Source of the DNA: Nocardia mexicana NBRC 108244
Lineage (GTDB): Bacteria; Actinomycetota; Actinomycetes; Mycobacteriales; Mycobacteriaceae
Length of the DNA: 64,000 bases
Direction: 5' to 3'
Assembly (NCBI RefSeq): GCF_001613165.1
Contig: NZ_BDBV01000021.1
Span: 162,581 to 226,580, forward strand
Shown here: one piece after another, positions 1 through 10,661 of the stretch
How positions within the stretch are numbered: position 1 is the first letter of the stretch
Layout of the letters: every line of letters begins with the position of its first letter
Notes under the pieces: generated by a model
What the model was told of the DNA's origin: nothing
Seen by the model: only the letters and a program-made list of their open reading frames with translations
Databases searched by the model: none
Position numbers and translations under genes: made by a program

Positions 1-824
1 TACTCGATCGCCGGACCGCTGAACTGGTGATGGATCCAGTAGTCGTACTTCTCGCTCTCCCAGGTCCGCCCGGTCTCCTTCATGAAATCCGACATGCGAT
101 CGAGCGCCTGCTGGTAGCGGTGCTCGCTGGCGAGCTGGCGGTTGTCGGTGTACATGGCGATGCCGGTGGTCTTGTCGCTGGGCATGCCGATGCAGAATTC
201 GGCGCCGTAGGCCGCGGTATTCAGCTCGACGTAGTGGATTTCGTCGTTGTCGTCGCCGCGGTCGTCCACCACCACCGCCACCGCCGCGTCGCCGACGGTC
301 AGCGCGGCGAACTGGGGATCGTAGGGCTGGCTGATCTCGCGGGCGGCGGTGTCGGCGATGGGGGTGATCTGCTCGCCGCTGACGACCAGGCCGTTGCGCA
401 CGACACCGGCCTTGATCATCCGGTCGAGCACCAGCACGCCGGTGATCATGCCGGCGCAGGCGTTCGAGAGGTCGAAGTGCAGTGCCTTGGTGGCGCCGAT
501 CGCGTTGCGCAGCATGAGCGCGAAAGCCGGTGCGAAGCAATGGATATCGGGTTCGCGGAAGCGGGTGATCGACACCGAGATCACGACGTCGATCTCGTCG
601 GCGCTGTAGTCGGAGTGCTCCAGGCAATCGTCGATCGCATGCAATGCCATCGCGAACGACGATTCGTAGTCGTCCGGGTCGGAATTGTGTACGTGGCGAT
701 TCTTGATGCCGGTGATGCGCTCCAGGTCCAGCGATCTGGGCACGGACAGACTGGAGATCACATCTTCGGTGGAGCGCACGGTGCTGGGTGTGTATGCGCC
801 CAGCGATTCGAAACGAGTACGCAT
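1..824 (-). CDS. OleA-like ketoacyl-ACP synthase III family thiolase (C-terminus outside window)
   Basis: The first 274 residues are visible and the C-terminus lies beyond base 1. The ATG at 824 follows a GTAGGGGG ribosome-binding site. The active-site cysteine is Cys123 in the motif NACAGM, as in FabH and OleA thiolases. OleA enzymes join two fatty acyl thioesters by non-decarboxylative Claisen condensation to a 2-alkyl-3-ketoacid. The gene is divergent from an oleC-oleD pair, which favours OleA over housekeeping FabH. Nocardiolactone loci (nlt) carry two OleA-type subunits that act together, so a second copy may lie just left of the window. The role as OleA is inferred from context; the KAS III fold assignment is firm. 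Confidence 0.75.
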   Translation of the reverse strand, partial: MRTRFESLGAYTPSTVRSTEDVISSLSVPRSLDLERITGIKNRHVHNSDPDDYESSFAMALHAIDDCLEHSDYSADEIDVVISVSITRFREPDIHCFAPAFALMLRNAIGATKALHFDLSNACAGMITGVLVLDRMIKAGVVRNGLVVSGEQITPIADTAAREISQPYDPQFAALTVGDAAVAVVVDDRGDDNDEIHYVELNTAAYGAEFCIGMPSDKTTGIAMYTDNRQLASEHRYQQALDRMSDFMKETGRTWESEKYDYWIHHQFSGPAIE

Positions 825-1311
825 GGCCCCCTACTCTCAGGATTGTTTTCGCGAATGCGGTCGAATTCTGGTGCGGCTGAAGGTATGCGGGGGAGAATTT
901 CCGATACCGCGCCGTCGTTGTCCAGTAGCGCCGATGCCGTTGCCGAGGCTACCAGGCGGTAGCCGGTCGCCGGTGGGTCGGCGAGGCCTCGAATCACGCC
1001 TGTAACAGCCTGTTTTCACGTCCTGCCGTCCCGAAAGGCTGGGTGACCTGCGACTGTCGAGTTATGAGTGAAGGTTTACGAATAGGGGTTTATAGGGGTT
1101 GCGGCGAACATGTTTCGGTACCGGGAGACACACGTAATTTACTGTTCCCCAACGGTTTTGGATACCGTCTGCGGTAGCGGGCCGATGCGCTGTGCGGTAG
1201 CCTCACCGGTACCGTTTCTCGCATTCCGCGACAATTTCAGGGGGCCAGCGTGCCGCATTACGTATTCACCATTCCCACACGCGTGAAACGCGCCCGGAAC
1301 GAGGTGTCGGA
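825..1311. promoter_or_regulatory. Divergent intergenic region between oleA-like and oleC
   Basis: 487 bp carry the promoters for both directions. A 9-nt direct repeat ATAGGGGTT lies at 1082-1090 and 1092-1100, with a 10-bp period (one helical turn), as often seen for activator sites. A possible 21-codon leader ORF lies at the right end. I see no other gene here. Confidence 0.35.
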
Positions 1312-1315
1312 GTGA
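1250..1315 (+). CDS. Possible 21-codon leader peptide overlapping oleC
   Basis: A GTG at 1250 sits behind a CAGGGGG ribosome-binding site and opens a 21-codon basic peptide. Its TGA overlaps the GTG start of oleC (GTGA at 1312-1315), the usual layout for translational coupling. No family is recognisable. It may simply be a chance ORF, since a short frame in 65% GC DNA is common. Confidence 0.2.
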   Translation: MPHYVFTIPTRVKRARNEVSE

Positions 1316-2991
1316 CCACCGCGATCTATTGGCGGGCACTGGACCGGTTCCGCGAAGTCGTTGCCGCACACCCGGATCGGGAGGCGGTGATCTATCCCGA
1401 CGGGCGCACCGCCGCGGGCCTGCCGGAATATCGGCAGCTGACCTACGCCGAGCTCGACGACTGGTCCGACGTGATCGCCGAGCGGTTCGCCGCCGCGGGG
1501 GTGGGGCACGGCACGCGCACCATCGTGCTGGTCACTCCGGGGCCCGAGCTGTATGCCGTGCTGTACGGACTGTTCAAGATCGGCGCGGTGCCGGTGGTGA
1601 TCGATCCCGGAATGGGCCTGCGCAAGATGCTGCGCTGTCTGCAGGCCGCCGATGCCGAGGCCTTCGTGGGCGTGCCGGAGGCACAGGCGGTGCGGATAAT
1701 CTTTCGCGCCTACTTCCGCAAGGTGCGGGTCGCGGTGACCGTCGGCAACCGCTGGTTCTGGTGCGGGCCGTCGCTGGCGGACTGGGGCCGCAAACCCGCT
1801 GCGGCGGTGCCGCATCGGGAACCGGCCCCGGACACCGATCCGCTGCTGATCGCCTACACGACCGGCAGCACCGGTCCCGCGAAGGCGGTCGTGCTCACCC
1901 ACGGGAACATCAGCGCCATGATCGACCAGGTCGACGCCGCGCGCGAACGGATCGCGCCGGGCACGTCCCTGATCACCGCACCGGTCGCGGGGATCCTCGA
2001 GCTGCTGCTCGGGTCCCGCTGCGTGCTGCCGCCGCTGATTCCCTCGCAGGTGGGGTCCACGGACCCGGCGCACGTGGTGGATGCGGTGAATCGGTTCGGG
2101 GTACGCACCATGTTCGCCTCGCCGGCCGTGCTGATTCCGTTGCTGCGCCATGTCGAGGCGGGGGCGGTGGAGTTGCCGACCCTGCAGAGCATCTATTCCG
2201 GCGGTGCGCCGGTGCCGGATTGGTGCATCGCCGGGTTGCGGCGGGTACTGCCGGAGCAGGCGCGCGTCTACGCCGGTTACGGCGCGACCGAGGCGCTGCC
2301 GATGTCGACCGTCGAATCACGGGAACTGCTCGGCGGTCTGGTCGAGCGGGCACATCGCGGCGCCGGGGTCTGCGTGGGCCGACCGGCCCTGGACGTGCGG
2401 GCCCGCATCGTCGCGATCACCGACGACCCGCTGCCCGCCTGGTCGGATGTCGTTGCCCGCGAGCCTGATCTGGCCGTCTCCCGCGGCATCGGCGAGCTGG
2501 TGGTGTCCGGGCCGAACGTGAGCACCCGCTACTTCTGGCCCGAATCGGCCAACGCGGCAGGCAAGATCGTCGACGGCGACGTGGTCTGGCACCGCACCGG
2601 CGACCTGGCCTGGATCGACGAGCAGGATCGGATCTGGTTCTGCGGGCGCAAGAGTCAGCGCCTGGTCACCGCCGACGGTCCGCTGTTCACCGTGCAGATC
2701 GAGCAGGTGTTCAACACCGTTGCGGGGGTGGCGCGCACGGCGCTGGTCGGCGTGGGCCAGCGGGGCGCACAGCGCCCGGTGCTGTGCGTCGAGCTCGAGC
2801 CGGGCGCCGACCGCGACCGCGTCGAGGACGAACTGCGTTCCCGCCGTGCCGAATTCGATGTGGCCGCGCCGGTCGGCGAGTTCCTTTTCCATCCGGGTTT
2901 CCCGGTCGATATCCGGCACAACGCGAAGATCGGCCGCGAGAAGCTGGCGGTCTGGGCCGGGCGGCAATTGCGGAAGCGAGCGAAGGCATGA
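1312..2991 (+). CDS. oleC: OleC/NltC-like acyl-AMP ligase family beta-lactone synthetase
   Basis: This 559-residue ANL-superfamily enzyme has the AMP-binding loop TTGSTGPAKAV near residues 181-192, the A5-type motif GYGATEALP near 322, and a C-terminal TGD motif (RTGDLAW). OleC activates a 2-alkyl-3-hydroxyacid with ATP and closes it to a beta-lactone. Starts at GTG; the stop overlaps the next ATG by 4 bp. The neighbouring OleA-like and OleD-like genes set it apart from ordinary fatty acyl ligases. In nocardiolactone loci the equivalent is NltC and the lactone is the end product. A plain FadD-type ligase remains the alternative. Confidence 0.8.
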   Translation: MTTAIYWRALDRFREVVAAHPDREAVIYPDGRTAAGLPEYRQLTYAELDDWSDVIAERFAAAGVGHGTRTIVLVTPGPELYAVLYGLFKIGAVPVVIDPGMGLRKMLRCLQAADAEAFVGVPEAQAVRIIFRAYFRKVRVAVTVGNRWFWCGPSLADWGRKPAAAVPHREPAPDTDPLLIAYTTGSTGPAKAVVLTHGNISAMIDQVDAARERIAPGTSLITAPVAGILELLLGSRCVLPPLIPSQVGSTDPAHVVDAVNRFGVRTMFASPAVLIPLLRHVEAGAVELPTLQSIYSGGAPVPDWCIAGLRRVLPEQARVYAGYGATEALPMSTVESRELLGGLVERAHRGAGVCVGRPALDVRARIVAITDDPLPAWSDVVAREPDLAVSRGIGELVVSGPNVSTRYFWPESANAAGKIVDGDVVWHRTGDLAWIDEQDRIWFCGRKSQRLVTADGPLFTVQIEQVFNTVAGVARTALVGVGQRGAQRPVLCVELEPGADRDRVEDELRSRRAEFDVAAPVGEFLFHPGFPVDIRHNAKIGREKLAVWAGRQLRKRAKA

Positions 2992-3281
2992 AAGTTGCTG
3001 TGCTGCGGGCCGTCCCGATTCTCGGATGGCTGTATCTGCTGGTGGGGTTGGTGGTCGCGCTGACCGGGCGTGCTCCCGCGAGCCGGGCGCTGCGTGCGCT
3101 GTGGTGGGCCGACATGCTGCTGAGCACCGTCGGGCATGCGGCGCAGATCCCGATCGCACTCGCCGCCGACGAACTCGCGAGCCGCCCGCGCGCCGAAACG
3201 GTGGCCATGACGCAGATTTTCGGGTTGACCTGGTGGCGGACTCAGCCGGGGTCCGGTGCGCGCTCCACAGCGCCGAGATGA
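2988..3281 (+). CDS. Small two-helix membrane protein in the ole/nlt operon
   Basis: The 97-residue product begins at an ATG overlapping the oleC stop (ATGA), so it is probably translated by coupling. It has a hydrophobic segment near residues 7-26 (ILGWLYLLVGLVVAL) and a weaker one near 40-60, with an Arg-rich loop between them, and a polar C-terminus. No catalytic motif is visible. Its place between oleC and oleD suggests an accessory role, perhaps membrane tethering of the pathway, but this is inference. I do not recognise a named family. Confidence 0.55.
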   Translation: MKVAVLRAVPILGWLYLLVGLVVALTGRAPASRALRALWWADMLLSTVGHAAQIPIALAADELASRPRAETVAMTQIFGLTWWRTQPGSGARSTAPR

Positions 3282-3311
3282 CCCGGAGCCGAACGGATTT
3301 CAGGAGGTGCG

Positions 3312-4346
3312 ATGAAGGCATTGGTGACCGGAGCGTCCGGATTCCTGGGTGGTGCGCTGGTGCGGAGGCTGGTGCGCGACGGGGAGTACGAGGTGGCGAT
3401 CCTGGTGCGGCCCACCAGCAATCTGCGCGATCTCGGCGAGGCGGTGGACCAGGTCGAGATCGTTACCGGGGACCTGGCGGATGCGGCGTCGCTGGATCGG
3501 GCGGCGTCCGGAGTGGACGTCGTATTCCACGGCGCCGCGCGGGTCGATGAGCGCGGCACCCGGGACCAATTCTGGGCGGAGAACGTTCGCGCGACCGAGC
3601 GGCTGCTGAGCGCGGCGCGCGGCGGCGGGGCCTCGCGGTTCGTCTTCGTCTCCAGCCCGAGCGCGCTGATGGACCGCGACGGCGGCGACCAGATCGAGGT
3701 CGACGAGTCGGTGCCGTATCCGCGCCGCTACCTCAACCACTACTGCGAGACGAAGGCGGCGGCCGAACGGCTGGTGCTGGCCGCGAACGCGCCCGGATTC
3801 ACCACCTGCGCGCTGCGGCCGCGGGCGATCTGGGGTGCGGGTGACCGGTCCGGGCCGATCGTTCGGCTGCTCGACCGCGCCGCGGCGGGGTCGCTGCCGG
3901 ATCTGTCGTTCGGCCGCGACGTGTATGCCTCGCTCTGTCATGTGGAGAACATCGTCGACGCGTGCGTGAAGGCCGCGGCCTCGGAAAACGTAGGCGGCAA
4001 GCCGTATTTCATCGCCGATGCCGAACGCACGAACGTATGGGAATTCCTCGCGCAGGTCACCACCGAACTCGGCTACCGGCCGCCGTCGCGGCAGCTGAAT
4101 CCGCGGCTGGTGCACCTGATCGTCGCGGTGATCGAAATGCTGCGGCGCATACCGTTCGTGGCCGCCCGCTGGTCGCCGCCGCTCTCGCGCTACACGGTGG
4201 CGGTGATGACCCGCACCGGAACCTACGACACCAGTGCGGCCGCAAGGGATTTCGGCTACGAGCCGGTCATCGACCGGGATACGGGGATGCGCCGCCTGCA
4301 GGAATGGATGCGTAGCGGCGATACGACGAGTGGCGTAGTCGGATGA
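3312..4346 (+). CDS. oleD: OleD/NltD-like NAD(P)-dependent 2-alkyl-3-ketoacid reductase
   Basis: An extended short-chain dehydrogenase of 344 residues. The nucleotide-binding loop GASGFLGG is at residues 7-14, the catalytic Ser region is SSPSAL near 116, and the catalytic pair is YCETK near 143. OleD reduces the 3-keto group made by OleA to the 3-hydroxyacid used by OleC. It starts 30 bp after the small membrane protein behind CAGGAGGTGCG, so it belongs to the same operon. Family members also include 3-beta-HSD and epimerases; the operon decides for OleD. Confidence 0.8.
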   Translation: MKALVTGASGFLGGALVRRLVRDGEYEVAILVRPTSNLRDLGEAVDQVEIVTGDLADAASLDRAASGVDVVFHGAARVDERGTRDQFWAENVRATERLLSAARGGGASRFVFVSSPSALMDRDGGDQIEVDESVPYPRRYLNHYCETKAAAERLVLAANAPGFTTCALRPRAIWGAGDRSGPIVRLLDRAAAGSLPDLSFGRDVYASLCHVENIVDACVKAAASENVGGKPYFIADAERTNVWEFLAQVTTELGYRPPSRQLNPRLVHLIVAVIEMLRRIPFVAARWSPPLSRYTVAVMTRTGTYDTSAAARDFGYEPVIDRDTGMRRLQEWMRSGDTTSGVVG

Positions 4347-4388
4347 ACCTGCCCGCCGCCCAGGCGCGGTCATCTCCCCTCCGCCATC

Positions 4389-4409
4389 CCCCGCATGCTT
4401 TTGGCGGGG
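4389..4409. repeat. REP-like hairpin with ATGCTTTTG loop (copy 1)
   Basis: A 6-bp stem CCCCGC/GCGGGG encloses the loop ATGCTTTTG. The same loop, with one change, is held in a hairpin at 16973-16995. It lies 42 bp after the oleD stop and may act as a terminator or be a dispersed palindromic element. Confidence 0.5.
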
Positions 4410-4585
4410 AACCGCGCTGACCCCGCGGAACTTCCTCGCCCCCCTCGAATCGGGGGCTTACGCCCTCCTTGTGTGACGCACGGTACCGGTTAGTATGGGT
4501 GGCAGTACCGTGCTCGGGGTATGTCGATGTCGACGGTCCTCGCGGCCGGAGAAGCAGCATCGCTACTCAATGAGGAGAGCGCCCG

Positions 4586-5416
4586 ATGCCGGTGTTCGAT
4601 TTTCACGGCGTGCCGATCGCGTACGACCACGCCGGATCGGGTGATCCGATCTTGTTCCTGCACAATATCGGCGGTGACCGCACCATCTGGGCGCCGCAGT
4701 TCCGGGCGTTGCATCGCACTCATCGTGTCTACGCGCTGGACCTGATGGGCTACGGCGACTCCGGCCTGCCCGATTCCGGATATACGGTCGACAACTATCT
4801 GCGCCTGGTCTCGGAGTTCGTGGCGGCCCACGGCCTGCACGATGTCACGCTGGTCGGGCACTGTTTCGGCAGCGCGCTCTCGCTGCTGTACGCCCGCCGC
4901 AACCCGCAGCGGGTGCGTGCGCTGGTGCTCAGCAGCCCGCTGACGGCCGCCACGCTGCGCCCCACCTCCACCGGCCGGACCGCCCGCCTCGCGCGGCATC
5001 TGCCGCTGGACACGCTGGCGGGCGCCACCCGGCTGCCCGGGTTGGCCGCGGCCTGGCTGGTGCGCGAGCAGTTGGGGCCGCTGGGCCGCCGAGAGGGCTC
5101 GGAGTCCATCGCCGGCCTGCGGAAACGCTGGACCGAGCCGCGCCGCCTGCTGCCCGCCGCCGCCATCGCCCGCGATCTGCCGCGCCTGGCCGAACTGGAC
5201 CGCTTCCGTCCCGGGCCGACGTTCCCCCCGATCACGACGATCTGGGGCGAGAAGAATCGCATCCTGTCGGCGGCCGCCGGGGCCCGCCTCAACGCCACCC
5301 TCAATCCGGTCGAGGCCGTGACCGTGCCGGGCGGCGGCCACCTGGTCATGCTGGAATCGCCCGAAACGGTCACCGCCACAATCCGAACCGCATCCACCCC
5401 TGCGCTCGCGAGCTGA
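4586..5416 (+). CDS. Alpha/beta hydrolase with cysteine in the nucleophile elbow
   Basis: The 276-residue protein has the oxyanion region LFLHNIGGDR near residue 27 and the nucleophile elbow GHCFGS, placing Cys93 where most members have Ser or Asp. The catalytic His is His252 in GGGHLVML. At the usual acid position the motif reads WGEKNRILS, with Asn replacing Asp. The start follows GAGGAGAGCGCCCG. OleB lactone decarboxylases have an Asp nucleophile, so this is not a normal OleB despite lying 239 bp downstream of oleD in the same direction. It might act on the beta-lactone or be unrelated; dienelactone-hydrolase-type Cys enzymes show that Cys can work in this fold. Confidence 0.75.
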   Translation: MPVFDFHGVPIAYDHAGSGDPILFLHNIGGDRTIWAPQFRALHRTHRVYALDLMGYGDSGLPDSGYTVDNYLRLVSEFVAAHGLHDVTLVGHCFGSALSLLYARRNPQRVRALVLSSPLTAATLRPTSTGRTARLARHLPLDTLAGATRLPGLAAAWLVREQLGPLGRREGSESIAGLRKRWTEPRRLLPAAAIARDLPRLAELDRFRPGPTFPPITTIWGEKNRILSAAAGARLNATLNPVEAVTVPGGGHLVMLESPETVTATIRTASTPALAS

Positions 5417-5418
5417 CT

Positions 5419-5436
5419 GCCGCCGGGCACGGCGGT
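5419..5436 (+). terminator. Possible terminator stem after the hydrolase
   Basis: A GC-rich inverted repeat GCCGCC/GGCGGT begins 3 nt after the hydrolase stop. It has no following T-run, so it is only a weak candidate. Confidence 0.25.
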
Positions 5437-5650
5437 GTGAATACCTGGCGGCTCACTTCTCCGTGCCGGTGTGCGAAGTTTCAGGGGCGAATAGGGGTCA
5501 ATCCCGATAGTGGAGTTCGATGGCGGGCGCGATGCTGAGAGGCAGGATCTCGGCGCCGGGAGCCGACATCGAGATCCCGCGACGGAAGGCACGTGCAACG
5601 GCGCACGCGTCGGCGGTTCGGGCGCACAGCGGCGTGCGGCGGGCAGCCGA

Positions 5651-6436
5651 TCAACCGGCCGTCGGCCCCGAGACCGTTCGGCGCTCGAGCCAGGCGGCGT
5701 AATCGAACGATGCGGTCTCACCGCCCGGCCCCACGCAGAGGGCGCCGTCGCGCAGCGCGCGGGCGGTGCGACCGAGAGTGGGAACGCGAATGGGCAACAG
5801 CGCCCGCCGGATTCGAGTTCGGCGCAGCGTCGACGCCTCGGTCAGGGTGTACACGGTCGGGCCACCGAGATCGGGCAGGCGGCCCGACGGCCCCGCGTCG
5901 ACCGCATCGGCCAGGCGGACCGCGACCGCGTCCACATCCACCGGCTGCACCCTCGCCGTCGAATGCGGGGCGATCCGGTAGCGCGCCGCCGAGGCGAGCG
6001 CGTCGTCGACGAATTCGTGGAATTGCGTGGCCCGCAACAGGGTCCACGGCACCGGGCCCGCGGTGACGAGGCGCTCCTGCGCGACCTTGGCCCGGAAATA
6101 CGCCGTCCCGACCCGATCGCAGCCGACGATGGAGATCTCGACGTGATGTCCGACCCCGGCCCGTTGCTCGGCGTCGAGCACCCGCTGCACGCCTTCGACC
6201 AGCACTTCGTTGGCACGCCGCTGTGTGCTCACCGCATCGACGACGGTATCCACTCCCGCCAGCGCCGCGTCGAGTCCGCGGCCGGTGGTGACGTCCACCG
6301 GCCGGTGCTCGGCGCCGTCGGGCACCTGCCCCGGCGCGCTGCGGCTGAGCATCCGGACGTCGTGCCCGCGGGCCAGTAGCTCCCGTACCACCGGCGCCCC
6401 GAGCATTCCGGTACCTCCCAACACCGCGACCAGCAT
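5651..6436 (-). CDS. NmrA-like NAD(P)-binding protein
   Basis: The 261-residue product starts at an ATG (6436) behind GAGAGGAGGCGC; an upstream in-frame ATG lacks such a site. The N-terminal GGTGMLG is the Rossmann glycine loop of atypical SDRs of the NmrA/NAD(P)H-binding class. The canonical YxxxK is not preserved (YFRAK occurs near the right place). Such proteins act as oxidoreductases or as nucleotide sensors; the substrate is not predictable. It stands alone, convergent with the hydrolase. Confidence 0.7.
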   Translation of the reverse strand: MLVAVLGGTGMLGAPVVRELLARGHDVRMLSRSAPGQVPDGAEHRPVDVTTGRGLDAALAGVDTVVDAVSTQRRANEVLVEGVQRVLDAEQRAGVGHHVEISIVGCDRVGTAYFRAKVAQERLVTAGPVPWTLLRATQFHEFVDDALASAARYRIAPHSTARVQPVDVDAVAVRLADAVDAGPSGRLPDLGGPTVYTLTEASTLRRTRIRRALLPIRVPTLGRTARALRDGALCVGPGGETASFDYAAWLERRTVSGPTAG

Positions 6437-6585
6437 GATGCGCCTCCTCTCGTCTCGGCCCATGACTTCGCCGACGGGCCCTCGACACCTGGACGAGGCG
6501 GCCCCGAACTACGTGACGGCGGCGGCCGGAACGGTGAGCGACGTCACCGAGCGGAGTCTCGCCGGCTCGGCGCGCCGATACCGGC

Positions 6586-8232
6586 TCAGATGCGGGCGCC
6601 CTTCCCTCGATTGCAGGCGCGGCAGAGTATCTGCAGGTTGGCGGGGCTGGTGGCGCCGCCGCGACTGAGCGGGATGATGTGGTCGAACTCCAGGTAGTGG
6701 GTGGCGCCGCAGTCGGCGCAGGTGCCGCCGTCGCGCTGCCACACCTCGGCCTTCATCTCCGGCGGGATGGAGCGGCGGTCGCGTCGGCCGGGTGCGAGCG
6801 CCAGCCGTTTGGCCACGCGCAGGGCGCCTTCCAATGCGGCGGCGACGAAATCCGGGTCGGTGACTTCGAATTCGGCCCCGCCGCGCGCCGAGGTCGCCGC
6901 GACGGCGACCACACCGTCGGCGGCGGTCACGGAAACGACGCGCGACCATGGCAATTCGATGCCCGCCTCGGGGCCGACGAAGCGGAGTTTCTTGTTCGAG
7001 CAGATCAGCCGCCCGGCGGTGGCCTTCGGACCGCGGGCCAGTTGGCGCACGCGGGTGGCCGGGATGTCCACGTGTACCCGTTCCTCGGGATCCAGGTGCA
7101 GGTCGGCGATGTGTACGGACGGCAGATCCCCGGCGCGCAGCCGCGACAGGGTCCGCGCGCGCTGCAGGCGGCGGCGCAGATCCTCGACCAGCGGGCCGGC
7201 GAGTGCCAGGGCCTGCGCTGTCGTTTCGAAGTCGTCCAGGTCGTCGGGACCGATCTCGCCGTCGGCGAAGGCGGCCAGCCGTTCCAGGTAGGCCAGCCCG
7301 GGCGAGCGGAGTGCGGCACGGCCGGTGTCGGCGTCGATGCGGCGGAAGCGCAGGGCGGTCCACAGCTCGTCCCAGGCGTGCCCGTGTGGGCCGTCGCCGG
7401 TCAGCACTCGCCAGGCGCGGGCGCGCCAACCGGTCAGGTACTCCTCGATCTCCGCGGTACAGGTCCGGCAGGGCGTGGGCGTGCCCAGCACCCGCCAGCC
7501 GCGGCGGCGGCCGCACCGGACGCAGATCCGCGAATCCGGCGGCACCACCGGCATGGTCGTGTCGGTCCAGGCGATGCCGTCCCACCAGCGCAGCACCGTC
7601 GGGTCCGTGCGGTCCGGGTGCCAGTCCGCGCGGTCGGGATCCGGTGGTGCGGCCGGAATATCGCCGATGCGGTCGTCGATGGTGGTGCGGCGCAGGGAAA
7701 TCCGACGGTCCGCGCCGTCGACCGGCACGCCGAAATCGGCGAACAGCTCGGCCAGCCCGGGCCGCGCGGTGCCGCCCGGCCGGAACCACCAGCGGTCGTC
7801 CCCGCGGCGGAATTCCCCGAACACCATCGCCCGGAACGGCCCGGGGCTCGCGGATACCGGAGCTGCGCCCGCCACGTCGGTGCGTGCCACCAGCCCTTCG
7901 GCATCGTCGACGCTCAACGCCAATCCCGGGATCCGGGCCAGGTCGCCGTCCTCGACGGATCCGGTCACCAGGATGCGGGCAATCTCCGGCTCGGTCCGCG
8001 GCAGCGAGACCGACAGCCGCGCCGTGCCCGGCAGCGGCTCCTGATCCAGGGTCACCGCCTGCGACGGATGCCGGGGCGCGTTGAAGAACACCGCGTCCCG
8101 GGCCGACCGGACCCGGCCGTCCTCGGACAGGAGCAGGGCGTGCACGTCCACCACCTGCGTCGACCGCCAGGACAGCAGCACGCTCAACAGGGCGTTCGGT
8201 ACCGGTGTGAGACCCGTTTCGGTGCGATTCAT
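6586..8232 (-). CDS. TerD-domain protein fused to an HNH nuclease
   Basis: About 548 residues. The N-terminal 180 residues look like a TerD fold (VVDVHALLLSEDGRV, then the VFFNAP stretch). A short WWDGxxWTDT motif follows, then a zinc-knuckle-like segment CVRCGR...CRTC. The C-terminal 50 residues are an HNH nuclease with CADC, FDHIIPLSRGG and CRACNRGKG. TerD proteins bind calcium and serve stress or phage-response systems. Joining such a domain to a nuclease suggests a conflict or DNA-damage role, which is inference. A GTG 33 nt upstream (8265) is an alternative start. Confidence 0.7.
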   Translation of the reverse strand: MNRTETGLTPVPNALLSVLLSWRSTQVVDVHALLLSEDGRVRSARDAVFFNAPRHPSQAVTLDQEPLPGTARLSVSLPRTEPEIARILVTGSVEDGDLARIPGLALSVDDAEGLVARTDVAGAAPVSASPGPFRAMVFGEFRRGDDRWWFRPGGTARPGLAELFADFGVPVDGADRRISLRRTTIDDRIGDIPAAPPDPDRADWHPDRTDPTVLRWWDGIAWTDTTMPVVPPDSRICVRCGRRRGWRVLGTPTPCRTCTAEIEEYLTGWRARAWRVLTGDGPHGHAWDELWTALRFRRIDADTGRAALRSPGLAYLERLAAFADGEIGPDDLDDFETTAQALALAGPLVEDLRRRLQRARTLSRLRAGDLPSVHIADLHLDPEERVHVDIPATRVRQLARGPKATAGRLICSNKKLRFVGPEAGIELPWSRVVSVTAADGVVAVAATSARGGAEFEVTDPDFVAAALEGALRVAKRLALAPGRRDRRSIPPEMKAEVWQRDGGTCADCGATHYLEFDHIIPLSRGGATSPANLQILCRACNRGKGARI

Positions 8233-8304
8233 GGTGACCGGAACTATGCCAGTCGACGCCGACACGAACGCTCGACCTGCGGCGTCGACGCCGCCCGAGC
8301 GCTG

Positions 8305-10566
<2,262 letters not shown>

Positions 10567-10661
10567 GATCTCACCGTATCGGGTCCGGGCGAACGACCCG
10601 CACACCGTATTGATGGCATATGCCCGCAGTTGTCGGAGGCGACTGGTGCACAATGTGGGAC

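Noticed and set aside
4586..5416. Calling the hydrolase OleB
   Set aside because: OleB has an Asp nucleophile; this protein has Cys at that place and no Asp at the usual acid site.
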